The notes under the pieces are model-generated. The model was not told the DNA's origin. It saw nothing but the letters and a program-made list of their open reading frames with translations, and made no database searches. A stretch of DNA of 64,000 nucleotides, taken from assembly GCF_015291745.1 (NCBI RefSeq), contig NZ_CP030059.1, positions 6,165,501 to 6,229,500 of the forward strand. Reading direction: 5' to 3'. Shown here in pieces: positions 35,216 through 42,712 of this stretch (its first letter is position 1; each line of letters begins with the position of its first letter). A program made the position numbers and the translations under genes. The stretch comes from Bradyrhizobium sp. CCBAU 53351. Its GTDB lineage: Bacteria > Pseudomonadota > Alphaproteobacteria > Rhizobiales > Xanthobacteraceae.

Positions 35216-36066
35216 TGCGTTCGATGCTGTTCGTGCCGGGCGATTCCCCGCGCAAATTCGAGAAGGCGAGCAAGGGCAAGGCCGACGCGCTGATCATCGA
35301 CCTGGAGGATTCCGTCGTCGCCGAGAAGAAGCCGGAGGCGCGCACCCTGACGCTTTCGATGCTGAAGAGCCGCCCCGGCCCGCACCAGCTCTATGTCCGC
35401 GTCAACGCGCTCGACACCGGCATGACGCTGTCCGATCTCGCCGCGGTGCTGCCCGGCAAGCCCGACGGCATCGTACTGCCGAAATCGCAAGGCGGCGACG
35501 ACGTGCGGCACGTCGCAACCTGGCTCGAAGCGCTGGAAGCGGCATCCGGCATCGCGGCCGGCACGACGCGCATCGTCTGCGTGGCGACGGAGACGGCAAG
35601 CTCGATCTTCGGCCTCGGCAGCTACAAGGGCTGCTCCCCCCGCCTCGCCGGCCTGATGTGGGGCGCGGAAGACCTCTCGGCTTCGCTCGGCGCCACCGAG
35701 AAAGCCTCGGGTGGCGTGTTCCACAGCCCCTATCGCCTCGCCCGCGATCTCTGCCTGATGGCCGCGGCCGCGGCCGAGGTCGCGCCGATCGACACGGTCT
35801 ATACCGACATCGACAACCTCGCCGGCCTGGAAGCCGAAACGCGCGCCGCGCGGCGCGACGGTTTTTCCGCCAAGGCCCTGATCCATCCCAAGCATGTCGA
35901 TGTCGTCAACGCGGCGTTCGCGCCCACCGAGGCCGAACGGACCTGGGCGGAGAAGGTGATCGCGGCGTTCGCGAGCAACCCGAGTTCCGGCACGCTGCGG
36001 CTCGACGGCCAGATGATCGACAAGCCGCATCTTCGCGCCGCAAAGAAGATCCTCGGCCAGCCCTAG
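35215..36066 (+). CDS. HpcH/HpaI aldolase/citrate lyase family protein (CitE-like)
   Basis: 283 aa TIM-barrel CoA-ester lyase. N-terminal LFVPGDSPRKFEKASKGKADALIIDLEDSV is typical of CitE and malyl/citramalyl-CoA lyases; ETASSIFGLGSYKGC and WGAEDLSASLGA line the active site. Would cleave (S)-citramalyl-CoA to acetyl-CoA and pyruvate if the pathway proposal holds. Start ATG 35215 overlaps the maoC stop (TGATG), i.e. translational coupling. Confidence 0.93.
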   Translation: MRSMLFVPGDSPRKFEKASKGKADALIIDLEDSVVAEKKPEARTLTLSMLKSRPGPHQLYVRVNALDTGMTLSDLAAVLPGKPDGIVLPKSQGGDDVRHVATWLEALEAASGIAAGTTRIVCVATETASSIFGLGSYKGCSPRLAGLMWGAEDLSASLGATEKASGGVFHSPYRLARDLCLMAAAAAEVAPIDTVYTDIDNLAGLEAETRAARRDGFSAKALIHPKHVDVVNAAFAPTEAERTWAEKVIAAFASNPSSGTLRLDGQMIDKPHLRAAKKILGQP

Positions 36067-36067
36067 A

Positions 36068-36096
36068 GCCCAGTTCCGATGGAATCGGAACTGGGC
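36068..36096. repeat. Perfect hairpin repeat between citE-like and IclR genes
   Basis: Thirteen-base perfect arms GCCCAGTTCCGAT (36068-36080) and ATCGGAACTGGGC (36084-36096) with a three-base loop, followed by AAAACGCTCTAG. It begins one base past the CitE-like stop. The outer AGAG...CTCT resembles a common bradyrhizobial interspersed element. May serve as terminator before the iclR gene. Confidence 0.75.
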
Positions 36097-36131
36097 TTGA
36101 AAACGCTCTAGATCAGGACGCAAAGCCCGCC

Positions 36132-36872
36132 ATGATCGTTCGCCAAGCCGCAAACGTCCTGGAGATCATGGAATTCTTCGCGCAGGCGAGGAAGCCGGCG
36201 ACGCTTGCGGAGATCGCCGATCATTTCGGCTGGCCGCGCTCGTCGACCTTCAACCTTCTCACGACGCTCTCGGAGAAGGGCTACCTCTATGAGCCGCGGC
36301 CGCGCGCCGGCTTTTATCCGACGCCGCGCTGGCTGGCGATGGCGCGGATGATCTCGGAGGTCGAGCCCCTGCCGCAATGGACGCATCAACTGATCGCCGA
36401 TCTCTCCGCCGAGACCGGCGAGACCGCCTCGATCGTGGCGCCGGCCGGCGTGATGGCCGTGTTCATCGACGTCGTCGAATCTCAGGCTGCGATCCGTTAT
36501 TTCGCGACCATCGGCCATCGCGTGCCGATCCATGCAACGGCCAGCGGCCGCTCGTTGCTGCTGCAATATTCGCAGGAAGAGCGCGACTCCGTCTATCGCA
36601 AGATCGAGTTCAAGCAATACGGCTCGTCGACGCCGATCAGCATCGAGGCGGTCGAGACCGAGCTGCGCAACTCGATCGCGCGCGGTTACTGCCAGAGCTT
36701 TGGCGATTACAGCCGCGATCTCGCCGGCGCTGCGATCCCGTTGCCGGTCGGCGACCGCCGCCTCTCGGTCGTCGTCGCCGGCCCGGAATTCCGCATTGGT
36801 CCCAGGGTCGGCGAGGTCGCCGCGCTGATCGCGCGCACGGTCGATCGGCTGCGGCCGAAGGCGCCGGCTTGA
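36132..36872 (+). CDS. IclR family transcriptional regulator
   Basis: 246 aa from ATG 36132. N-terminal winged helix (KPATLAEIADHFGWPRSSTFNLLTTLSEKGYLY, about 18-50) and C-terminal IclR ligand domain (HATASGRSLLLQY, then AIPLPVGDRRLSVVVAG). The ligand is likely a pathway carboxylate or CoA ester. The plus-strand CoA genes precede it and the divergent boxes at 33405/33487 are its plausible targets. Confidence 0.92.
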   Translation: MIVRQAANVLEIMEFFAQARKPATLAEIADHFGWPRSSTFNLLTTLSEKGYLYEPRPRAGFYPTPRWLAMARMISEVEPLPQWTHQLIADLSAETGETASIVAPAGVMAVFIDVVESQAAIRYFATIGHRVPIHATASGRSLLLQYSQEERDSVYRKIEFKQYGSSTPISIEAVETELRNSIARGYCQSFGDYSRDLAGAAIPLPVGDRRLSVVVAGPEFRIGPRVGEVAALIARTVDRLRPKAPA

Positions 36873-36882
36873 CGCTGCGGTC

Positions 36883-37269
36883 TCAGTCGAAACCTTGAAC
36901 GGGCGGCGTCGAACTCTGCGCCGGTACGGCAGGCGCGGCTTGAACCGGCGGCGGGGCCGGATTGGCGGCCGCTCTCATCTGGCCATTGGCCTCCATCGCC
37001 TGGCGCATACGCGGTTGGTTCCTGGCCGCGGCTGCGCGACGCGGCGGCGGCCGATGTCCTGCCGAGCGCGAACCTCTCACGCCCCACGATCGCGCGATCG
37101 AAGGTCCCGCGGTGTAGCCGATCAAGGCGCCGGCGACCGCGCCGACCGGTCCCAGCACGACCGCGCCCGTCACCGCGCCGAGCGCCGCGTCCCCCGCACG
37201 CTCCTGCGCAACCGCGCTCACGGGCACAAAGGCCAGCAATGCGACAGCAGTGATCAGAGCTTTGGTCAT
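36883..37269 (-). CDS. Exported glycine-zipper-like protein
   Basis: 128 aa from ATG 37269. Signal peptide KALITAVALLAFVPVSAVAQ, then a Gly/Ala-rich segment ALGAVTGAVVLGPVGAVAGALIGYTAGPSI (about 30-59) typical of glycine-zipper outer-membrane or periplasmic proteins. The rest is Arg/Pro/Ala-rich and probably disordered. A GGAGACGCTCC region lies upstream. Function unknown; convergent with the IclR gene. Confidence 0.75.
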   Translation of the reverse strand: MTKALITAVALLAFVPVSAVAQERAGDAALGAVTGAVVLGPVGAVAGALIGYTAGPSIARSWGVRGSRSAGHRPPPRRAAAARNQPRMRQAMEANGQMRAAANPAPPPVQAAPAVPAQSSTPPVQGFD

Positions 37270-37401
37270 CGGAGCGTCTCCCTCACGGGAAACCACTCCT
37301 GCTCAAATATGGCCGCACGAGGTTCGCTTGCCGGCCAACAAATGGCAATCGCCGGGTGGAACCGGGCGTCGGGCGACGGTGGCACTCCTCCCGCCGGTGC
37401 G

Positions 37402-37442
37402 CACATCGTCATGGCCGGGACGAGCCCGGCCATGACGATGTG
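37402..37442. repeat. Perfect palindrome, short form of the intergenic repeat
   Basis: Eighteen-base perfect arms (37402-37419 and 37425-37442), core TCATGGCCGGG and CCCGGCCATGA, around loop ACGAG. It carries the CGTCATG/CATGACG ends also seen at 6504-6584 and 17040-17129. No gene in this gap. Confidence 0.85.
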
Positions 37443-37506
37443 GAGACCAGGTTGCCGCAAATCGCTCAAACGCGATCGTCCGGCCGCACAGGGAGGGCGA
37501 AAGCAG

Positions 37507-38304
37507 CTACACGATCTTGATCGACATATCCGGCAAGCCTTCGAGCTTGCACAGCAGCACGTCGCCCTTCACGACGGGACCGACATTCTCCGGCGTGCCG
37601 GAATAGATGATGTCGCCGGCTTTCAACTCGAACGCTTCCGACAGCTTTGCGATCTGCTCGGCCACGCTCCAGATCATCTTGCTGAGATCCGAGTTCTGCT
37701 TGACCGTGCCGTTGACCGCCAGCGAGATCGCGCCCTTCTCGAAATGGCCGGTCTTGCTGGCGGGGTGAATCGGGCCGAGCACCGCGGCGTGGTCAAAGCT
37801 CTTGCCGATCTCCCAGGGCTTCTTCTCCGCGGCCATGCCGTTCTGAAGGTCGCGCCGGGTCATGTCGAGGCCGAGCGCGTAGCCATAGACGTGGTCGAGC
37901 GCCTTATCGACGGGGATATTGGTGCCGCCGGATTTCAGCGCAGCGACCAGCTCGACCTCGTGATGATAGTTCTTGGTCAGCGACGGATAGGGATGATCGG
38001 CAACCTCGCCGACCGCGACGTTCTGGATCGCGTCGGTCGGCTTCTGGAAGAAGAACGGCGGCTCGCGGTTCGGATCCGAGCCGCGCTCGATCGCGTGTGC
38101 GGCATAATTGCGCCCGATGCAGTAGATGCGCCGGACCTGGAACACCTCTTTCTCGCCGACGATCGGGATGGTCACCATCGGTACCGGAAAGATCGGCTTG
38201 GGTCCAGCCTGCGCTGCGGCCGGAACGACGTCGGCCATGGTTGCCGCGGTCGCGACGGCGGCAGTTGCAAGCAGATCGCGTCGCGTCGGTGAGGTCCGTT
38301 TCAT
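37507..38304 (-). CDS. Fumarylacetoacetate hydrolase family protein, Tat-exported
   Basis: 265 aa from ATG 38304, with GGAAGGGAG upstream. Twin-arginine signal SPTRRDLLATAAVATAATM (about 5-23), unusual for this normally cytosolic family. FAH core: RIYCIGRNYAAHAIE and NYHHEVELVAAL (metal ligands), GYALGLDMTRRDLQ, then the SGTPENVGPV end. It probably acts on a C-C bond of a diketo or hydroxy-keto acid in the periplasm. Neighbours give no clear pathway. Confidence 0.9.
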   Translation of the reverse strand: MKRTSPTRRDLLATAAVATAATMADVVPAAAQAGPKPIFPVPMVTIPIVGEKEVFQVRRIYCIGRNYAAHAIERGSDPNREPPFFFQKPTDAIQNVAVGEVADHPYPSLTKNYHHEVELVAALKSGGTNIPVDKALDHVYGYALGLDMTRRDLQNGMAAEKKPWEIGKSFDHAAVLGPIHPASKTGHFEKGAISLAVNGTVKQNSDLSKMIWSVAEQIAKLSEAFELKAGDIIYSGTPENVGPVVKGDVLLCKLEGLPDMSIKIV

Positions 38305-38414
38305 CTCGGGGCTCCCTTCCTTGTCGTTGGGCCGCTTCAGGCGCGCCGCTCCGGCTGATAGTCGATCTTCAGCGTGCCAGCAACAGGAACGCCGCGGTGC
38401 GGGCTTCAAACATC

Positions 38415-38465
38415 TTGACAGCTGCTTCGCGCTGAATATTTTTTTCGTCGAGAAAGCACTTTCTC
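38415..38465 (+). promoter_or_regulatory. Candidate promoter with downstream palindrome
   Basis: TTGACA at 38415-38420, 16-base spacer, TATTTT at 38437-38442. The perfect inverted repeat GAGAAAG-CA-CTTTCTC at 38450-38465 follows at about the transcription start, as a repressor operator would. It would drive the two small coupled genes at 38510 and 38728. Confidence 0.4.
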
Positions 38466-38509
38466 ACCCTCGAGAATCAAAGGATCCAAAGCGACCGTCT
38501 GGAGAGACG

Positions 38510-38731
38510 ATGATGCTTGATGAGAATTTGGCCCGTATACGCGCGCACCGCAACAATATTCACCGCTATCGGCGGCTGCTGAAAACAAGGCTGTCGCGGC
38601 TGGAGCGCAATTTCATAGAGCGGCGCCTCGTAGAAGAGAAGTCGGCGCTCGATGCGCTGACCGCGGCGACCTTCCCTGTTGGCTTCCGCGCACCCGGGGT
38701 GACGGCCGAGGTGATGGGGGTGGCGCAATGA
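38510..38731 (+). CDS. Small basic helical protein (73 aa)
   Basis: 73 residues, strongly basic and helical in the first 40 (IRAHRNNIHRYRRLLKTRLSRLERNFIERRL). GGAGAG lies four to nine bases before ATG 38510. Its stop overlaps the next start (ATGA). No known family; may bind nucleic acid or a partner, but nothing decides this. Confidence 0.7.
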   Translation: MMLDENLARIRAHRNNIHRYRRLLKTRLSRLERNFIERRLVEEKSALDALTAATFPVGFRAPGVTAEVMGVAQ

Positions 38732-38904
38732 ACAGTCAGCGGGCGCTGCTCATTCGCGGCAGCGAAAAGGTGATCGGCCATTACGAGCTTCTGCTCGCGA
38801 GCGCCAAGACCGAGCATGAGCGCGAGCTTTATCAGCAGCGCATCGAGCGCGAACGTCGGCTGATCCGCGACCTGCAGGACGAGCCGGATTATCGCGCCGC
38901 CTAA
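38728..38904 (+). CDS. Small charged helical protein (58 aa)
   Basis: 58 residues, too short for many gene finders. Highly charged helix (KTEHERELYQQRIERERRLI). The ATGA overlap with the upstream gene implies translational coupling. Function unknown. It ends shortly before a double hairpin that separates it from the convergent protease gene. Confidence 0.65.
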   Translation: MNSQRALLIRGSEKVIGHYELLLASAKTEHERELYQQRIERERRLIRDLQDEPDYRAA

Positions 38905-38908
38905 CTTG

Positions 38909-38977
38909 CTCCGCCTCTGCCGCTTGCGGGGGAGGCGGAGACACCCTCTCCCCGGCCCTCCCCGCGAGCGGGGAGGG
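38909..38977. terminator. Two hairpins between convergent genes
   Basis: First hairpin: CTCCGCCTC (38909-38917) with GAGGCGGAG (38932-38940), plus inner CCGC/GCGG. Second: CCCTCCCCGC (38956-38965) with GCGGGGAGGG (38968-38977), loop GA. Both sit between the + strand small genes and the - strand protease gene, so they can end transcription from either side. The second also resembles a dispersed repeat common in related genomes. Confidence 0.6.
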
Positions 38978-39023
38978 AGCGCACCTCCGTCATCGCGGCA
39001 ATTGAACCTCATCCCGTCATGCT

Positions 39024-40130
39024 CTAGCGAACGAGGCGATTGGGGCCTGCGAGCGCACTGCTTGATTGGTTCGCCGGTGCCACCCGCACGGTCGCGGTGA
39101 GCGGTGTGCCATTGCGCAGCAGATTGAGCCTCACCTCCTCGCCGACACGTGCCAGGCCAATCGTATTGCGGAGTTGTGCGGCGGTGCGGATCGGACGCTC
39201 GTCGGCAGCGGTCACGACGTCACCCTTGCGCAGGCCTGCCCTCTCGGCGGGCGAGTCTGTAGCGATCTCGGCGATCACGGCGCCCTGGGTCAGTCCCTTG
39301 TTGATCGACGGATGCAGGTCTTTCAGAGAGACACCGATGCGACCGCGCTCGACGCGGCCGCTCGCGACGATCTGCTCCATCACCTTGCGCGCCATGTTGA
39401 CCGGAATGGCAAAGCCAATGCCGACATTTCCGCCGGCAGGCGAGATGATCGCCGAGTTGATGCCGACCAGTTCGCCGCGCAGGCTGACCAGCGCCCCGCC
39501 GGAATTGCCTGGATTGATCGCAGCATCGGTCTGGATGAAATCCTCATAGCCCTGCTTGCCGAGGCCGGTGCGGCCGAGCGCGCTGACGAGGCCCGATGTC
39601 ACGGTCTGCCCGAGCCCGAAGGGATTGCCGATCGCGAGCACGAAATCGCCAACGTCGAGTGCGTCGCTGTCGCCGAAGGGCAGCGCCTTGAGGCCCGTGG
39701 GGTTCTGGACCTGGAGCACGGCCACGTCGGTCGGCGGATCGCGTCCGACCACCTTGGCGGAGAACTGCCGACCATCCTTGGTCGTGATCTGAACGGCAGA
39801 CGTGCCTTCGACCACGTGATTGTTGGTCAGCACATAACCGCGCTCGGCATCGACGATCACCCCGGAGCCGGTCGCGTTGACCTCCTTTTCAATCTGCCGG
39901 GGAACGTCGAAGAACTCGCGAAACAAGGGATCGCGATAGAGCGGGTTGTCCTCGCGCACGCGGCCGTGCACGGAAATGTTGACCACGGCGGGTGTCACCC
40001 GGCGCACCAGAGGCGCCAGGGTCGGCACCGAGCCGCCGGTCTTCATGTCGGGGATTTGGCCGGCAGCAGGCTGTGACGCCGTGAGCGTCAGCATCAGCAT
40101 CGCCAGCAAGAGCGGACGCACAGCGTTCAT
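39024..40130 (-). CDS. DegP/DegQ-like periplasmic serine protease
   Basis: 368 aa from ATG 40130, with AGGAAAAAAG upstream. Signal peptide about 1-24. Trypsin-like domain with full catalytic triad: LTNNHVVEG (His105), DPPTDVAVLQV (Asp135), GNSGGAL (Ser210). One C-terminal PDZ domain (about 262-355: KGLTQGAVIAEIATDSPAERAGLRKGDVV). Probably handles misfolded envelope proteins. Downstream of the small heat-shock gene group, which fits a stress role. Confidence 0.95.
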   Translation of the reverse strand: MNAVRPLLLAMLMLTLTASQPAAGQIPDMKTGGSVPTLAPLVRRVTPAVVNISVHGRVREDNPLYRDPLFREFFDVPRQIEKEVNATGSGVIVDAERGYVLTNNHVVEGTSAVQITTKDGRQFSAKVVGRDPPTDVAVLQVQNPTGLKALPFGDSDALDVGDFVLAIGNPFGLGQTVTSGLVSALGRTGLGKQGYEDFIQTDAAINPGNSGGALVSLRGELVGINSAIISPAGGNVGIGFAIPVNMARKVMEQIVASGRVERGRIGVSLKDLHPSINKGLTQGAVIAEIATDSPAERAGLRKGDVVTAADERPIRTAAQLRNTIGLARVGEEVRLNLLRNGTPLTATVRVAPANQSSSALAGPNRLVR

Positions 40131-40174
40131 CTTTTTTCCTGCCGCCTTGTATGGATATCGCAGAACGGGGTGGC

Positions 40175-40291
40175 TCACTCGCCGTCGCGTGACGCGGCGA
40201 TCCAGCCTTGCATGGCGAGGAACGGAGCGGCGAAGGTCGCCGAAACCTGGCCGAGCAACACCAATCCCAGAACAGTCTGCGTGAGCATCAT
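40175..40291 (-). CDS. Small hydrophobic ORF coupled to the 111-aa gene (38 aa)
   Basis: 38 residues: LTQTVLGLVLLGQVSATFAAPFLAM, then GWIAASRDGE. A single membrane or exported segment. Its ATG (40291) overlaps the TGA of the upstream 111-aa gene as ATGA, supporting translational coupling. Too short for a family call. Confidence 0.45.
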   Translation of the reverse strand: MMLTQTVLGLVLLGQVSATFAAPFLAMQGWIAASRDGE

Positions 40292-40623
40292 GGATCATGC
40301 CCCTCAGCGGCGGCCCAGGGCCGCCGCAGCCGCATCGGCACGCCGCCGCCGCGCGGCGGATCGTCATTGTCGTTGTCGCCGTCGAGCTTGCGCAAGCAAG
40401 CCAGGATATCGGCGAGCCGTACCGTGTGGCTCATCCCGGGGATCTCGCGTAAGCCGGGACAGGATTCGACCGCGTACATGTCGGATGCCCAGGACGACAG
40501 GATGATCCGCTTCTCCGGCGGAGAGAGTTCCTCAGCATTCAGGACATCGTCAGGCGAATCGTAATGGGCTGCAGGGTAAAATAGCGGATTGGGAGTCCCG
40601 GCATTGCTATTCACGTTGGTCAT
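40288..40623 (-). CDS. Hypothetical protein in the hsp20 operon (111 aa)
   Basis: 111 residues from ATG 40623, ribosome site GGAGG nearby. Contains HYDSPDDVLNAEELSPPEKRIILSSWASDMYAVESCPGLREIPG, resembling small bradyrhizobial proteins of unknown function that pair stress genes. C terminus acidic, then Arg/Pro-rich. It lies between hsp20 and the protease gene on the same strand. No function assigned. Confidence 0.7.
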   Translation of the reverse strand: MTNVNSNAGTPNPLFYPAAHYDSPDDVLNAEELSPPEKRIILSSWASDMYAVESCPGLREIPGMSHTVRLADILACLRKLDGDNDNDDPPRGGGVPMRLRRPWAAAEGHDP

Positions 40624-40733
40624 TTCTGAACCTCCCCTCATGCTCCTTTCCAAGGGACGAGCTTGTTGACGACGAGACGGCGGCGACAATCGCCGCCGTC
40701 CAGCTTGATGCTGTTGGTTGCAACAGCGAGAGC

Positions 40734-41195
40734 TTAAGCCGCTTTCTTCTGCTCGATCTGCGAGGCCGCAGGCGCGGCACCCGTGATCGGAATCCGGCGG
40801 GGCTTCATGGCTTCCGGAACCTCGCGGACGAGGTCGATGATCAGCAGCCCGTCCTGGAACGAGGCCTGCTTCACCTGGACATAGTCGGCAAGGTTGAACA
40901 CGCGCCGGAAGGGCCGCGCAGCGATGCCCTGGTACAGATATTCCCGCGCGGCGGTCTCGGGTTTCCTGCCCTCGATCGTCAGCGCATTCTGTTCGGCCGT
41001 CACCGTGACGTCGCTGGCGCCGAAGCCCGCCACCGCGAGGCTGATCCGGTAATGGTCCTCGCCGGAGCGTTCGATGTTGTAAGGGGGATAATTGTCCTCG
41101 GTCGCCTGGCGCAGCGTGCTGTCGACGAGGTCGGCCAGGTGATCGAAGCCGATGGTGGAACGCCACAGGGGCGCGAAGTCGAAACTGGTCCTCAT
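40734..41195 (-). CDS. Small heat-shock protein Hsp20 (IbpA class)
   Basis: 153 aa from ATG 41195, with AGGAGG eight bases upstream that is part of the thermosensor hairpin. ATP-independent chaperone. Alpha-crystallin domain about 35-125: PPYNIERSGEDHYRISLAVAGF, EYLYQGIAARPFRRVFNLAD and ASFQDGLLIIDL. Class A features match the bradyrhizobial HspA-type group. The 5' region carries a ROSE-like element, so translation is expected to rise with temperature. Confidence 0.96.
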   Translation of the reverse strand: MRTSFDFAPLWRSTIGFDHLADLVDSTLRQATEDNYPPYNIERSGEDHYRISLAVAGFGASDVTVTAEQNALTIEGRKPETAAREYLYQGIAARPFRRVFNLADYVQVKQASFQDGLLIIDLVREVPEAMKPRRIPITGAAPAASQIEQKKAA

Positions 41196-41325
41196 AACCA
41201 AGTCCTCCTGAGAGCAAGATGGATACGAAGGAGCGCAGGACAGGATCCCAGACGAGGTCCGAAGCCGGCCCGGCGCCCGCACCGGACCCGATACGGGCGT
41301 CCGGCACACCGCTCTCGCGGCGAAA
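41196..41325 (-). promoter_or_regulatory. ROSE-type RNA thermometer (5' UTR of hsp20)
   Basis: Minus-strand mRNA leader ahead of hsp20. The 3' part reads CUCCUUCGUAUCC, then UUGCUCUCAGGAGGACUUGG before AUG. The UUGCU anti-Shine-Dalgarno stretch facing AGGAGG is the hallmark of ROSE elements. Upstream are GC-rich hairpin arms (GCCGCGAG..., CCGGACGCCC/GGGTCCGG, GGGCCGGCTTCGGACC). ROSE elements are known from bradyrhizobial small heat-shock genes. A possible -35 TTGAAA lies at 41351-41356 on the minus strand. Confidence 0.8.
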
Positions 41326-41490
41326 AACGACTTAGAAAATCAGAAATAGCTTTCAAGGGGCGGTTCAAAAATTTTTAGAGCCCGACAGAGACCCAGAGAT
41401 ATTCGCTATTGACAAACTAATTCGCTTATATCTAACTTTTCTAGGACCAGCCCGCCGCGCCATGCGGCCAATAAGAGAGAGGAAACAACC
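41326..41490. promoter_or_regulatory. Divergent promoter region hsp20 / solute-binding protein
   Basis: Minus strand: TTGAAA (41356-41351) for hsp20. Plus strand: TTGACA (41409-41414), a 16-base spacer and TCTAAC (41431-41436), with TATATC overlapping, for the ABC solute-binding gene at 41491. The ribosome site GAGAGAGGAAA precedes that ATG. Promoter assignments are by eye. Confidence 0.45.
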
Positions 41491-42705
41491 ATGAGAGGGC
41501 TTCTGGCCTGCGCCTTGCTCGCGGCCATGACATCGGCTGCCGTAACCACAGCCGCGACCGCGCAAGTCTCCGACGACGCGGTGCGGATCGGCGTGCTGAC
41601 GGATCTGTCGAGCTGGGGCCGTGACAATTCGGGGCCAGGCTCGGTCGAGGCGGCAAAGATGGCGGTGGAGGAATTCGGGCCGACCGTGCTCGGCAAGCCG
41701 ATCGAGATCATCAGCGCCGACCACCAGATGAAGACCGATGTCGGCGTGCAGATCGTGCGCGGCTGGTTCGACAACGGCAAGGTCGATGCCGTCGTCGACA
41801 TCCCCAATTCCGGCATCGCGATCGCCGTGCACAACATGGTGCGCGAGCGTAACAAGATCGCGCTGCTCTCCGGCCCCGGCGCGAGCTCGCTGACCGACGA
41901 GCTGTGCAGCCCCAACACCGTGCACTTCACCTACGACACCTATGCGCTGTCCAAGGTGACGGCCTCAGCCGTGATCAAGGAAGGCGGCAAGTCCTGGTAC
42001 TTCATCACCGCCGACTACGCCTTCGGCCAGCAGCTCGAGAAGGACGCGACGCGCTTCATCAATGAGATGGGCGGCAAGGTGCTCGGCGGCGTCAAGCATC
42101 CGACCAACACCGCGGACTTCTCGTCCTTTGCGCTGCAGGCGCAGAGCTCGAAAGCCGACGTCGTCGCCTTCGCCAATGCGGGCCAGGACACCGACAACGC
42201 CATCAAGCAATCCGGCGAGTTCGGCCTCGTGCAGGGCGGCCAGAAGCTGGTTGGCCTGCTGATGTTCGACACCGACGTGCACGCGGTCGGCCTCAAAGCC
42301 GCGCAAGGCACCTATATGACGACGGCGTCGTACTGGAACATGGACGAGGCGACGCGCGCCTGGTCGAAGAAGTTCTATGAGCGAACCAAGGTGATGCCGA
42401 CCATGATCCATACCGGCGTCTATGGCTCGGTCCTGCATTACCTGAAAGGCATCAAGGCCGCCGGCACCGACGATTCCGCCAAGGTGATGGCCAAGATGCG
42501 CGAGCTACCGATCGAGGATATCTTCGTCCACGGCGGCAAGTTGCGCGAGGACGGCCGCGTCATCCGCGACATGTATCTCGCCAAGGTGAAATCGCCCGAC
42601 CAATCGAAGGAACCGTGGGACTATCTGGACATCGTCAAGACCGTGAAGGGCGAGGACGCCTTCCGCCCGGTCTCCGAGTCCAAATGTCCGCTGCTGAAGA
42701 AGTGA
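41491..42705 (+). CDS. ABC transporter solute-binding protein (branched-chain amino acid type)
   Basis: 404 aa periplasmic receptor of the LivJ/amide-binding class. Signal peptide about 1-27 (LLACALLAAMTSAAVTTAATA). Body motifs: VRIGVLTDLSSWGRDNSGPGSVEAAKMAVEEFG, DIPNSGIAIAVHNMVRERNKIALLSGPGAS, FITADYAFGQQLEKDATRFI. No permease or ATPase genes accompany it, so it is an orphan receptor or pairs with a remote transporter. Followed seven bases later by the flavoprotein gene. Confidence 0.93.
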   Translation: MRGLLACALLAAMTSAAVTTAATAQVSDDAVRIGVLTDLSSWGRDNSGPGSVEAAKMAVEEFGPTVLGKPIEIISADHQMKTDVGVQIVRGWFDNGKVDAVVDIPNSGIAIAVHNMVRERNKIALLSGPGASSLTDELCSPNTVHFTYDTYALSKVTASAVIKEGGKSWYFITADYAFGQQLEKDATRFINEMGGKVLGGVKHPTNTADFSSFALQAQSSKADVVAFANAGQDTDNAIKQSGEFGLVQGGQKLVGLLMFDTDVHAVGLKAAQGTYMTTASYWNMDEATRAWSKKFYERTKVMPTMIHTGVYGSVLHYLKGIKAAGTDDSAKVMAKMRELPIEDIFVHGGKLREDGRVIRDMYLAKVKSPDQSKEPWDYLDIVKTVKGEDAFRPVSESKCPLLKK

Positions 42706-42712
42706 GGTCCAG

